Assembly (NCBI GenBank): GCA_016285265.1 | Contig: JAEEQL010000016.1 | Coordinates: 1 to 33,835 of the forward strand | Source of the DNA: Lachnospiraceae bacterium | Lineage (GTDB): Bacteria > Bacillota > Clostridia > Lachnospirales > Lachnospiraceae | DNA length: 33,835 nucleotides | Reading direction: 5' to 3' | Shown: positions 17,557 to 25,250 of the stretch, one piece after another | Numbering within the stretch: the stretch's first letter is position 1 | Layout: the number at the start of each line of letters is the position of its first letter | Translations under genes and position numbers: made by a program | Notes under the pieces: model-generated | What the model saw: only the letters and a program-made list of their open reading frames with translations | Database searches by the model: none | Told to the model about the DNA's origin: nothing

Positions 17557-19035
17557 TTAATTGTCTCCGCCTTTTTTGAGATAGATCGTAAATTTGGTTC
17601 CCTTGCCCTCACCCTCACTCGATATGTCGAACACATCCTCGTTCTCGGAAAAGAGCTTGAGTCTCGCTATAACATTATCCATACCGATGCCGTTGGATTC
17701 TTTCTTTTCGGGATCGGGCTGCTGACCGTTCATAAGCTTTTCAATGGTATCCTCGCTCATTCCGATGCCGTTGTCCTCGATCCTTATGCAGGCATAATCA
17801 TCCATCGGGTAAACGCTGAGCTTGATCCTGCCCTCTCCGAGCATATCCCTTATGCCATGGTTGACACAGTTTTCGACAAGAGGCTGAAGGATCATACTCG
17901 GCATCTTTACATTAAGAAGAGAACTATCGATTTCCTTTTCAAAAATGATATCGCCGGAAAAACGCACATTCAGAATGTATATATAATTGTCGACCAGCTC
18001 CAGTTCCTCGCCGACTGTGACCGTCTGGAAGCCTTTCTTAACATTGTATCTGAAAAACTCTGCCATGACGCGAACGTATTCGCTTGTCCTGTCGGCACCC
18101 TCGAGCATTGCAAGCTGCGCGCCCGCATTGAGCGTGTTGAAGAGGAAGTGCGGATTTATCTGTGACTGAAGATACTTAAGCTGTGCATCCTTGAGATGCG
18201 CCTCCATCAGAAGCTCCTTTTCCTTCAGCTGTCTCTCGGTCTCCGCATTTTCCCTGACCTGTCTGATATAGTTCTGTATACTTACAACCATCTGGTTGAA
18301 TGCACGCGTAACGACACCTACCTCATCTTCGGATTCAACCGTCAGGGGTGCGACATCGAAATTTCCCTTACCGACTTCATCCGCCCTTCCGGCAAGAAGC
18401 TTCAAAGGTCTGATCAGATTTGCGGTAAGCCTTATGATAAGAAGTGCGTTGACAATAATAACGGCAATGAGGATCATGTTTCCGCTCGTCTCGAATGTCT
18501 TGAACGCAGATATCATCTCTCTGTAGTTCTCGGAGTTTTCCTTGAACTGCTCATTATTAAGGCTGTAGATATATGTATTGATATAGCTGTAAAGCTTGGT
18601 GGCCTCTTCATAATGACTTCTGTATTTCTCGACATTTCTTCCGCGCTTTGCCTCGATGGTCTCACTGACCTCGGATAGATATTCCGAACTCATGTTGCGG
18701 ATGGAATATTCCATTCTGTCGGGAAGGCTTCCGGTCACTTCCGCAGACAGTGCTTCAGCCTGATCGGAATAGATCTGAGCGGAGCGGTAATACTCCTCGA
18801 GCGAATCACTCGTCTTCGCATTGAGGTATTCGGTCATCGCTTCCTGAACATTTCCGAGCGAAACGGAAAGCTCGTTCAGTCTCATATTCTCCTTATAGAC
18901 ATTGTCTATACGTCCGCTCATTATATTGATACCGGCCAGGAGAACGATATTGATGACGAACACGAAGAGGTTCGCGATAAGTGATATGGCTGTCATTTTT
19001 ATCTGCAGCGAAAGGTTTCTGAACCGTGTGATCAC
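17557..19035 (-). CDS. YesM/LytS-type sensor histidine kinase
   Basis: A 492-residue membrane kinase. Helix one is at about 13-38, an extracellular helical sensor region at 39-185, helix two at 186-206 and a HAMP linker at 206-258. The His_kinase motif INPHFLFN has the phospho-accepting H296, and an HATPase domain follows with VENCVNHGI (N box) and DNGIGM. The extracellular part is helical and lacks a sugar-binding fold, which fits a kinase that senses through a separate binding protein. Start GTG, overlapping the previous stop (GTGA) and preceded by AAGGAGG. Partner of the response regulator immediately downstream. Confidence 0.95.
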   Translation of the reverse strand: MITRFRNLSLQIKMTAISLIANLFVFVINIVLLAGINIMSGRIDNVYKENMRLNELSVSLGNVQEAMTEYLNAKTSDSLEEYYRSAQIYSDQAEALSAEVTGSLPDRMEYSIRNMSSEYLSEVSETIEAKRGRNVEKYRSHYEEATKLYSYINTYIYSLNNEQFKENSENYREMISAFKTFETSGNMILIAVIIVNALLIIRLTANLIRPLKLLAGRADEVGKGNFDVAPLTVESEDEVGVVTRAFNQMVVSIQNYIRQVRENAETERQLKEKELLMEAHLKDAQLKYLQSQINPHFLFNTLNAGAQLAMLEGADRTSEYVRVMAEFFRYNVKKGFQTVTVGEELELVDNYIYILNVRFSGDIIFEKEIDSSLLNVKMPSMILQPLVENCVNHGIRDMLGEGRIKLSVYPMDDYACIRIEDNGIGMSEDTIEKLMNGQQPDPEKKESNGIGMDNVIARLKLFSENEDVFDISSEGEGKGTKFTIYLKKGGDN

Positions 19036-20078
19036 GGAGCACCTCCTTCCTGCAGATCTTCCCTGTCTTTGGTTATGATGGATATTCCAGCAGTCGAATA
19101 CTGGTTGGTGTATCCGTAATCAAAATACTCCGTGAGCGCATCTATGCTTGAAACGCCCATCTGGGAAGTGTCAGCCGATATCGTAGCGTATATAACGCCC
19201 CTGTCGATACCGTTAAGGATTACTTCCGAATCATAGTATCCGAGGATGTCTACAAGACCTACTTCATTGTAGTCGACAACCATCTGATATACCGCGACCG
19301 TATCAAGCTCTCCGAGACATACCACTATCTCGGGGAGTGTACTTCTTTCCCTGAGAAGAAGACCTTTGATCGATTCCTCTGCGGAATATTCATTTGTGGA
19401 ATCCACGGTATATGTCGAGATCTCGATGTTTGGATGAAGTGCTCTTGTCTCTTCGCTTTCTCCGTCAATCGCTTCCTGAACGGCACTGAGAACGACATTC
19501 TGTCCGGTACTTACGGATCCCGCATCGACAAGTATCACGGCATCTATCGTATCCGTCGAATACGCTCTTTCCGTCGCAAGGCGGAGGATAAGTTCACCGT
19601 AAAGCTTTCCGAGATCGTTATTACTGATACCGACAAAGCTGAGTCTGTCAGAGGATGTATTATCCGAATAAAGGGTAACGACTCCTATGCCCCTTGATGC
19701 GGCGGTATTTATGAGATCGGTCATCTGTTCGCTTTCATCGGCGGAAACTATTATTCCGTCCACACCGGATGCTATGGCGATCTCCATAAGCTCATATTTG
19801 GAATAATCCCTCGACAGATTCTCGGAGATCATTTCGACATAATCACCGTGCTCCTCGGCGGAAGCCCTTGCCGCCGCATATACGGACTGCCAGAAAGAAG
19901 AATCCGAATTATCGGTGATCATCGCATAATAATGACCGTAGGGCACTTTTTCCTCAGCCGATCCGAACTTCCGGCTGTAAGCGATAAAGTTAACGACCAG
20001 CGCGCCGGTGAGAGCAATTATCACCGCCGTAGTGATCATGATCACTATTGAATTTAAGGCCTTGCCTTTTCTTTTCAA
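19032..20078 (-). CDS. Membrane-anchored sugar-binding sensor protein (XylFII-like)
   Basis: A 348-residue type I binding protein. A single N-terminal helix (about 10-33) is followed by no lipobox and no clear cleavage site, so it should stay anchored with the binding domain outside. The fold starts at YYAMITDNSDSSFWQSVY and continues through GVDGIIVSADES, VVTLYSDN, FVGISNND and VVCLGELDTVAVYQ. Start TTG with GGAGG six to seven bases upstream. It overlaps the kinase gene by four bases. This arrangement matches the described clostridial XylFII-LytS-YesN xylose sensor, in which an anchored binding protein contacts the kinase. The ligand here is not known. Confidence 0.88.
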   Translation of the reverse strand: MKRKGKALNSIVIMITTAVIIALTGALVVNFIAYSRKFGSAEEKVPYGHYYAMITDNSDSSFWQSVYAAARASAEEHGDYVEMISENLSRDYSKYELMEIAIASGVDGIIVSADESEQMTDLINTAASRGIGVVTLYSDNTSSDRLSFVGISNNDLGKLYGELILRLATERAYSTDTIDAVILVDAGSVSTGQNVVLSAVQEAIDGESEETRALHPNIEISTYTVDSTNEYSAEESIKGLLLRERSTLPEIVVCLGELDTVAVYQMVVDYNEVGLVDILGYYDSEVILNGIDRGVIYATISADTSQMGVSSIDALTEYFDYGYTNQYSTAGISIITKDREDLQEGGAP

Positions 20079-20109
20079 GCCGGTCCTCCGAATAAAAGAT
20101 TCTCACATA

Positions 20110-20138
20110 AAATAACACATTTCAGGTCCTAAAAACAA
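20110..20138 (-). promoter_or_regulatory. Weak candidate promoter of the sugar-sensing operon
   Basis: TTGTTT (20138-20133), 17-base spacer, TTATTT (20115-20110) on the minus strand. It partly overlaps the T-tail of the ribU terminator. Fit to consensus is modest; it is listed because a start point is needed between the terminator and the TTG at 20078. Confidence 0.3.
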
Positions 20139-20163
20139 TGTGCGGCACAGCAGTGCCGCACAT
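20131..20163 (-). terminator. Terminator of ribU
   Basis: A perfect 11-base-pair stem (20138-20148 with 20153-20163, ATGTGCGGCAC) with a four-base loop is followed on the minus strand by TGTTTTT. It begins 36 bases after the ribU stop. Confidence 0.85.
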
Positions 20164-20199
20164 CCGTATCTCAGTTGATTGTTCAGGGTTAAACTATGG

Positions 20200-20964
20200 T
20201 TACTGCTTTGCCGTTTCCTTGACCAGGTCGGCCTGGATGCCCGCTCCCTTGAGGACGGGGCTGATCGTCTTGTAAACAAGAAGGGTAAGGAGCGAATTGA
20301 GGCTTCCTTTTATAAGGTTCAGGGGAGCAACACATGCGAATACGAAGCTGTATACATTGTCGCCCGCGAAAGGATTGACCTTGCTTCCCATATCAATGAT
20401 AGCCTCAAGGGGCATTCCGTAGAGCTTGGCAAAAGCGGGAAGCAGATATACCGCATTGAACACGGTTCCGAAGATCGTGATGCAGATCGTACCGACAAGG
20501 CATGAAAGGGTCGCGGTCTTTCTGGTCTTCTTTGCATAGTATATGACCGATGCGGGAAGAATGAACGAAACTCCAACGGCAAAATTAGCAAGCTCACCGA
20601 CAAATGCAGTCGAGGTTCCCTTAATGAAAAGCTTGAGCACGATCTTGATGAACTCGATCATGACTCCCGCCGCAGGACCGAATGCAAAAGCTCCGATAAG
20701 AACGGGAAGCTCACTCAGATCGAGCTTGTAGAATGACGGAGCAAAGAGGATCGGGAACTCAATGAGCATGAGGATCGCGGATAAAGCCGATAAAAGTCCT
20801 ATGCTTGCCGCTCTTCTTGCAGCGGATGTCCTGTCGGTAATGCCGTGCTTTTTCTGTATCAGCTTCTCGGCGATCACCGCAAAAACAAACAGCCCTGCAA
20901 TGATAAGAACAAAACTTACCACATACAGAGCATTCTTAGCTACCTGGTTAAACAGGTCTGACAT
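20200..20964 (-). CDS. ribU: RibU-type riboflavin ECF transporter S component
   Basis: The substrate-binding membrane subunit of an energy-coupling-factor importer for riboflavin, 254 residues. An extra N-terminal helix (about 10-33) precedes the usual core of six helices. The core begins near ARRAASIGLLSALSAILMLIE and shows FKLDLSELP-like APSFYKLDLSELPVLIGAFAFGP, as expected for RibU. The call is strongly backed by the FMN riboswitch directly upstream. The shared energy-coupling module (EcfA1, EcfA2, EcfT) is not in the window and must be encoded elsewhere. ATG with AAGGAGG, which lies at the riboswitch boundary. Confidence 0.93.
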   Translation of the reverse strand: MSDLFNQVAKNALYVVSFVLIIAGLFVFAVIAEKLIQKKHGITDRTSAARRAASIGLLSALSAILMLIEFPILFAPSFYKLDLSELPVLIGAFAFGPAAGVMIEFIKIVLKLFIKGTSTAFVGELANFAVGVSFILPASVIYYAKKTRKTATLSCLVGTICITIFGTVFNAVYLLPAFAKLYGMPLEAIIDMGSKVNPFAGDNVYSFVFACVAPLNLIKGSLNSLLTLLVYKTISPVLKGAGIQADLVKETAKQ

Positions 20965-20976
20965 ATTAATTTCCTC

Positions 20977-21141
20977 CTTCTTTCATCCGGACTTGAGACC
21001 CTTAAAGGCCCTTCACCGTTGGTACCGGAGTTTCACCGGTTCAGCCCGTATTTTACGGGGTCGCGGACTGTAGAAGCTGCAGATACTGCCTGTAAAAGCT
21101 GCTCCGTAACCGCCAGTAGGGAGTTTCACCCTGCCCTGAAG
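20977..21141 (-). promoter_or_regulatory. FMN riboswitch (RFN element) controlling ribU
   Basis: On the minus strand the conserved blocks appear in order: AGGGCAGGGTGAAACTCCC, TACTGGCGGT, a variable arm with inverted repeats, ACCGGTGAAACTCCGGTACC, ACGGT, and AGTCCGGATGAAAG. The closing stem P1 can be drawn as CTTC (21141-21138) with GAAG (20980-20977). That GAAG is part of the SD GAAGGAGG in front of the ribU ATG. No terminator hairpin with T-run lies between the aptamer and the ATG. FMN binding would therefore hide the SD and block translation (inference from layout). Confidence 0.95.
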
Positions 21142-21152
21142 TCAACGAATGG

Positions 21153-21181
21153 ATTATAGTACATGTCCCGTGATATTGCAA
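21153..21181 (-). promoter_or_regulatory. Promoter of ribU and its riboswitch
   Basis: TTGCAA (21181-21176), 17-base spacer, perfect TATAAT (21158-21153) on the minus strand. The predicted start is about ten bases before the first riboswitch block. Confidence 0.75.
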
Positions 21182-21204
21182 TAGTCAGCAAATAATGATA
21201 AATT
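21176..21204 (+). promoter_or_regulatory. Candidate divergent promoter sharing the -35 box with ribU
   Basis: The same TTGCAA (21176-21181), which is its own reverse complement, is followed on the plus strand after 17 bases by TAAATT (21199-21204). Transcription would begin about 25 bases before the ATG at 21235. The -10 box is moderate, so this is tentative. Confidence 0.35.
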
Positions 21205-21234
21205 CTAGGTAAGTACAGACATTTGCGGTGAGAG

Positions 21235-21624
21235 ATGATGACCGGTGATTCGCCTTACAATAATTTCAATCCCGACAAGGGAAGACATGCATTCGGAACG
21301 GCTGCCCTCGTCATGAGCATCATATCAGCAGTCCTGCTCTGCACGGGGATTCTGGCGATACCATTCGGAGCTCTCGGGCTTTTATTCGCATTGCTGAGCC
21401 GCAAAGGAAAAGACAGTCTCGAAAAGATCGCCCTTACGGGAGCGATAATATCGGTCATATCAATGATAACAGGGGCATTCATAACCGTTTATTCCGTATA
21501 TACGGTAATGACGGATCCTTCGGTACTTGAAGAAGTAAGCCGCATGTATGCCCGTTACGGCATGGAAATGCCTACAATTCCGACATTTTACGGGGAAGGA
21601 GGCTCATTATGGATCTATCGATAA
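21235..21624 (+). CDS. Small DUF4190-like membrane protein
   Basis: A 129-residue protein with an N-terminal polar stretch containing PYNNFNPDKGRHAFGTAALVM, two close helices (about 22-53, with GILAIPFGALGLLFALLSR) and a third helix at about 62-88. It has a C-terminal tail outside the membrane. The first two helices with the small loop SRKGKDSLEKIALTGAIIS resemble the DUF4190 family, whose function is unknown. Two tandem ATGs (21235 and 21238) are possible; the SD (GGTGAGAG) is weak. It overlaps the next gene by 16 bases. First gene of a plus-strand trio divergent from ribU. Confidence 0.78.
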   Translation: MMTGDSPYNNFNPDKGRHAFGTAALVMSIISAVLLCTGILAIPFGALGLLFALLSRKGKDSLEKIALTGAIISVISMITGAFITVYSVYTVMTDPSVLEEVSRMYARYGMEMPTIPTFYGEGGSLWIYR

Positions 21625-22100
21625 GATCGGTTGCCGAACAGATTCCCGGATACAGTGAGTCTCAGGTGAGAAGGATCGCCGGCCCCACCGTAACACCTGC
21701 GGAAGAATCCGCCCTCAAAACCGGTAACCCCGGCAGAGTCAATAAGGCGGAATGCCAGACCTGCAAATCCAGAAAATACCAGGACGGCTCGAATGAGAAC
21801 GTTTCATTCAAGTCCGCCCAGCACATGTCCCCCACTCAGGCGGGATCGAGAGTCCGTGCGCACGAGCAGGAGCATGTATCCAATGCATACTCCAAAGCTT
21901 CCGAAAAAGGAGGAAAGGTACTCCAGGCATCGGTAGCAATACACACAGCGATCTGTCCGGAGTGCGGACGCACTTATATTTCCGGAGGAACCACCACAAC
22001 CAGGATCAAATATCCTTCGGAGAAGAATCCTTATCAGCAGAATATGAAGAGCCTGCACAAACAGGCTACAGAGGGAATGAACTTTGACGCAGCAGTATAA
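21609..22100 (+). CDS. HEQEH putative metalloprotease-like protein with two CxxC pairs
   Basis: A 163-residue protein with no membrane helix and no clear signal peptide. Two features stand out: RAHEQEH at 83-89 is an HExxH zinc-protease motif, and CQTC (49-52) and CPEC (116-119) are two CxxC pairs that could hold a second zinc. The sequence around the HExxH (VRAHEQEHVSNAYSKA) resembles the SprA-related family, which is annotated as putative metalloproteases, though activity is unproven to my knowledge. ATG with AAGGAGG six bases upstream. It overlaps the upstream membrane gene by 16 bases and the downstream gene by 17, so the three are translated together. A membrane-linked role is suggested by the neighbours only. 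Confidence 0.82.
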   Translation: MDLSIRSVAEQIPGYSESQVRRIAGPTVTPAEESALKTGNPGRVNKAECQTCKSRKYQDGSNENVSFKSAQHMSPTQAGSRVRAHEQEHVSNAYSKASEKGGKVLQASVAIHTAICPECGRTYISGGTTTTRIKYPSEKNPYQQNMKSLHKQATEGMNFDAAV

Positions 22101-22860
22101 GTACCGGTCAGCTCAGGAACTGAAGACACGGGCACTTTCAATGATGGCAGGCAGATACGGGAGAGCCGCGATGATGACTCTCTCGTATTTTATTTGGATG
22201 TATCTCATCTCATATGCGGGCAGCATTCTTTCGACAATGCTCCTCAGGCTTCCTTACTTTTCCTCGATAAGTTCGAATACGACCGCGGATATTGTCTTCA
22301 CAGTCCTTGCGGCACTTATCGCAATGTTCCTTGGAGTGGTCGCTGAGATGTTCACCTGCGGCATATGCCTTTATTACCTGAACGTATCTACGGGCCGTGA
22401 TGCCCAGACAGCGGATATCTTCAGGGGCTTCCGCGAAAATCCTTCGGAGGTGTTCAAGATCTCGGCTTTTCTGCTGAGCCCGTCATTGATCATGACAATC
22501 CCCGTCAATGTGACATCCGAGCTTTATATCATCACCTCGGATATCAAATGGCTCATTATTTCATTGATCCTGTTTGCTCTTGCTTCAGCCGGATCCCTTT
22601 ATCTTCATCTGACATACGGCATTGCATTTTTCGTGCTGCTGGATTTCCCTTCCTACAGTGCGGGACGCGTACTCGGGATCGCAGGGCAGAAAATGAAGGG
22701 ACACAGATGCAGGTTTTTTATGATCGATCTTCTGTTCATCCCGATGTTCATTCTCGGTATCCTGTCATTCGGAATAGGTCTGATATGGATCTATCCTCTC
22801 ATAAACGAATGCAGGACGCTGTTTTTCTTAAACCTTATGAATCCCGAAGAACAGCAGTAA
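22084..22860 (+). CDS. DUF975-family polytopic membrane protein
   Basis: A 258-residue protein that opens with YRSAQELKTRALSMMAGRYGRA, the amphipathic start typical of DUF975 proteins. It then has about six helices (about 29-50, 70-100, 120-142, 150-172, 178-190 and 213-237) and the ending IWIYPLINECRTLFFLNLM. The start is TTG, chosen because GAGGGA lies about eight bases upstream and the conserved opening would otherwise be lost. It overlaps the HEQEH gene by 17 bases. The family's function is unknown. Last gene of the plus-strand trio, followed by a terminator. Confidence 0.85.
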   Translation: MTQQYKYRSAQELKTRALSMMAGRYGRAAMMTLSYFIWMYLISYAGSILSTMLLRLPYFSSISSNTTADIVFTVLAALIAMFLGVVAEMFTCGICLYYLNVSTGRDAQTADIFRGFRENPSEVFKISAFLLSPSLIMTIPVNVTSELYIITSDIKWLIISLILFALASAGSLYLHLTYGIAFFVLLDFPSYSAGRVLGIAGQKMKGHRCRFFMIDLLFIPMFILGILSFGIGLIWIYPLINECRTLFFLNLMNPEEQQ

Positions 22861-22876
22861 ATAAATGCAAAAAATC

Positions 22877-22897
22877 AACCCGGCCGTCGGCCGGGTT
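22877..22897. terminator. Bidirectional terminator between convergent genes
   Basis: A nine-base-pair GC-rich stem (AACCCGGCC, 22877-22885, with 22889-22897) and a three-base loop. On the plus strand a T-rich tail (TTAATTT) follows; on the minus strand GATTTTTTGC follows. It ends the DUF975 gene and the HD-GYP-like gene. Confidence 0.8.
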
Positions 22898-22901
22898 TAA
22901 T

Positions 22902-24011
22902 TTATGTCAGTGCTTCTATCCTGAGTTCCCTGCGTTTGTTCAGATCGATGAATTCATTGCCGCATTTAACGACCGGTCTTGAATACTGCCCGGGATTCTG
23001 CATTATTATCGTTCCGGTCTTTCCGTCGGAAAGCCTGCAGGTATTCTGGATGTAAGTATATGTAACATTCTTGAGGAAGGTCATTATGATATCGGGATCA
23101 TATTTTTCAAGTCCCTCATCCTCAAAGATCTCAACCACTCTGAAAGGACAGATGGGATCCCTGTAGACTCTCGCGCTGGTCATCGCATCATACACATCCG
23201 TAACGGCGGTAAGCCTTGCGAATCTGTCTGCCTTCTCTCCTTTTATCCTGAGAGGATAGCCGCTTCCGTCAAACCTTTCATGATGCATTATCGCGGTCGT
23301 CTTGATATGCTCGGGAAGATTCTTATCCTTAAGGATCCTGTAGCCGTGCTCCGCATGGTGCTTTACTTCGATAAGCTCGCTCTCGGTAAGGGGCTCAACT
23401 TTATTGAGTACTTCCCTGGGAACTCTCATCTTGCCGATATCAAAAAGAATACCGCACATCATTGCCATTTCCTGATCCTGCTTGTTCCATCTGAGCCAGC
23501 CGGCAACGACGAAATTAAGAAGGGAAACATTCATGCAATGAGCGAATGTGGAATCATCGAAGCCTCTCATTGCATGGAGCATATCGATGACGGATACTCT
23601 CGAACCTGCCTTGGAGATCATCTCAAGGGGCTTTTCAAGAAGAAGCACGGGATCGACTTCGACGTTCTTATCTACCATTTCACTGACATGGAATTCGAGT
23701 GATTTCTTTCCTTCCTCATAGTCAGCCTTAAACTCTTTGAAGAGCTGGGTATCCCTGATCTTCTCGTAATTGGTCTGCTCGTCTTCGGGTTCCGTGACAG
23801 CTGCAGGTGCAGCTTCTTCGGGCTCCTGAGCGGATGCCTCGGGAATCTCATCTTCAACATAAATGCTGAGGATTCCGTAAAGCTCCAGTCTCGTGATCAG
23901 AGTCTGGGAAAGCTTGGTTCCCTTGGCTATGACCGTTTTGTTATCGTAATTGAGAACGTCGCTTCCGACAACCATTCCGGGTTTTAATTTGGAAGTTGCG
24001 ATCTTATTCAT
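22902..24011 (-). CDS. HD-GYP-like phosphodiesterase domain protein with altered HD pair
   Basis: A 369-residue protein. The N-terminal part (about 1-55) is a DUF3391-like segment with LKPGMVVGSDVL. An acidic alanine-glutamate-proline linker follows (55-80), then an HD-GYP region (about 140-330). The GYP motif HHERFDGSGYP is intact (243-253), as are H158 and H219. However, the HD pair itself reads FD (F190-D191) in LFDIGKM, so one metal ligand is missing. HD-GYP proteins normally hydrolyse cyclic di-GMP; this one may be weak or only bind the ligand. The ATG at 24011 is preferred over an upstream GTG/ATG extension because the DUF3391-like start is there. It lies 41 bases after prfB, in the secA operon. 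Confidence 0.88.
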   Translation of the reverse strand: MNKIATSKLKPGMVVGSDVLNYDNKTVIAKGTKLSQTLITRLELYGILSIYVEDEIPEASAQEPEEAAPAAVTEPEDEQTNYEKIRDTQLFKEFKADYEEGKKSLEFHVSEMVDKNVEVDPVLLLEKPLEMISKAGSRVSVIDMLHAMRGFDDSTFAHCMNVSLLNFVVAGWLRWNKQDQEMAMMCGILFDIGKMRVPREVLNKVEPLTESELIEVKHHAEHGYRILKDKNLPEHIKTTAIMHHERFDGSGYPLRIKGEKADRFARLTAVTDVYDAMTSARVYRDPICPFRVVEIFEDEGLEKYDPDIIMTFLKNVTYTYIQNTCRLSDGKTGTIIMQNPGQYSRPVVKCGNEFIDLNKRRELRIEALT

Positions 24012-24052
24012 ATGCTTACCCCCTGAACAGAAACAGGTCAAAAAGCGGATCC

Positions 24053-25192
24053 TTAAACCTCTTCGTCATCTCCGCCGACTTCCGCACCGCCGGTACTCTT
24101 CCACTTAAGATAACTTACAATGAACTGGTCAAGCTTTCCGTCAAGCACTCCGAGTGCATCGGCCGTCTTGAATCCGGTACGCTTATCCGTGACCATGGTG
24201 TAAGGCTGAAGGAAATAGCTTCTTATCTGGTTGCCCCAAGCGATATCCTTGATCTCACCCGCGATACCCTTGCTCTTTGCTTCTTCCTCTTCCATCTTCA
24301 GTTCGAAGAGTTTGGCACGGAGCATTTCCATAGCCTTATCCTTGTTCTGGAACTGGCTTCTTTCGTTCTGACAGGTGACCACGATACCCGTGGGATTATG
24401 TGTGATACGGATGGCGGACGATGTCTTGTTGATGTGCTGACCGCCGGCACCGCTGCTTCGGTACGTATCGATACGAAGGTCTTTTTCCTCGATGACGATA
24501 TCATTGTTCTGGGGAAGGACAGGCATTACCATGCAGCTTACAAAGGAAGTCTGACGCTTTGCCTGTGCATTGAAGGGAGAGATCCTTACAAGTCTGTGGA
24601 CGCCCTTCTCACTCTTCAGATAACCGTATGCGTTATCGCCGCTCACCTGGAATGATACGGATTTGATACCCGCTTCATCACCGTCAAGCTGATCGAGAAC
24701 TTCTATCTTGAGGCCTTTCTTATCAGCCCATTTGGAATACATTCTGAAGAGCATTCCGCACCAGTCACAACTCTCGGTACCGCCGGCACCGGCATTGAGT
24801 TCGACGATGGCGTCGGAATCATCATACTCACCCGAAAGAAGCGTCGAAAGACGGAGCTGTTCGAATCTGCTCACAAAGCTGTCGAACTCTTCCCTTGCCT
24901 CGGGAATGAGCGATTCGTCCTCCTCTTCGTTACCCATTTCAACCAGGGTAAGTACATCATCGATACCTGTTTCGAGACTCTTTACGAGGTCTCTGGTATC
25001 CTTCATATTCTTGAGCTCTTTCATCTTGGCATTCGCCTTGTCGGGATCGTCCCAGAATCCGGGAGCTTCCATTTCCCTTTCGAGCTCTTCTATCTTCTTT
25101 GATTTGTTTTCAAGGTCCAGTGATTCTTTGACTTCGGCAAGGGGTGCCTTGTACGAAAGAATATCCTGTTTTATCTGATCAAGTTCTACCAT
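24053..25192 (-). CDS. prfB: Peptide chain release factor 2
   Basis: Release factor 2 ends translation at UGA and UAA codons. The 379-residue frame contains the stop-codon recognition motif SPF in RLVRISPFN and the catalytic GGQ in SSGAGGQHINKTSSAIR. The N-terminal coiled region (MVELDQIKQDILSYK to LEREMEAPGFWDDP) is read in one unbroken frame, so the usual programmed +1 frameshift at an internal UGA is absent. The ATG at 25192 is preferred to an in-frame TTG at 25213, because a GGAAAGAGAG site lies in front of the ATG and none before the TTG. It follows secA by 58 bases. Confidence 0.95.
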   Translation of the reverse strand: MVELDQIKQDILSYKAPLAEVKESLDLENKSKKIEELEREMEAPGFWDDPDKANAKMKELKNMKDTRDLVKSLETGIDDVLTLVEMGNEEEDESLIPEAREEFDSFVSRFEQLRLSTLLSGEYDDSDAIVELNAGAGGTESCDWCGMLFRMYSKWADKKGLKIEVLDQLDGDEAGIKSVSFQVSGDNAYGYLKSEKGVHRLVRISPFNAQAKRQTSFVSCMVMPVLPQNNDIVIEEKDLRIDTYRSSGAGGQHINKTSSAIRITHNPTGIVVTCQNERSQFQNKDKAMEMLRAKLFELKMEEEEAKSKGIAGEIKDIAWGNQIRSYFLQPYTMVTDKRTGFKTADALGVLDGKLDQFIVSYLKWKSTGGAEVGGDDEEV

Positions 25193-25250
25193 AGTATTAC
25201 GCTCTCTTTCCAAACACTTTTACCGGTTATTCCATCTGTGTTCAGAGTAC

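Noticed and set aside
10703-20163. Similar ATGTGCGGC stems in the terminators at 10696-10746 and 20131-20163
   Set aside because: The similarity is limited to the short stem; loops and flanks differ, so a dispersed repeat family cannot be claimed from two copies.
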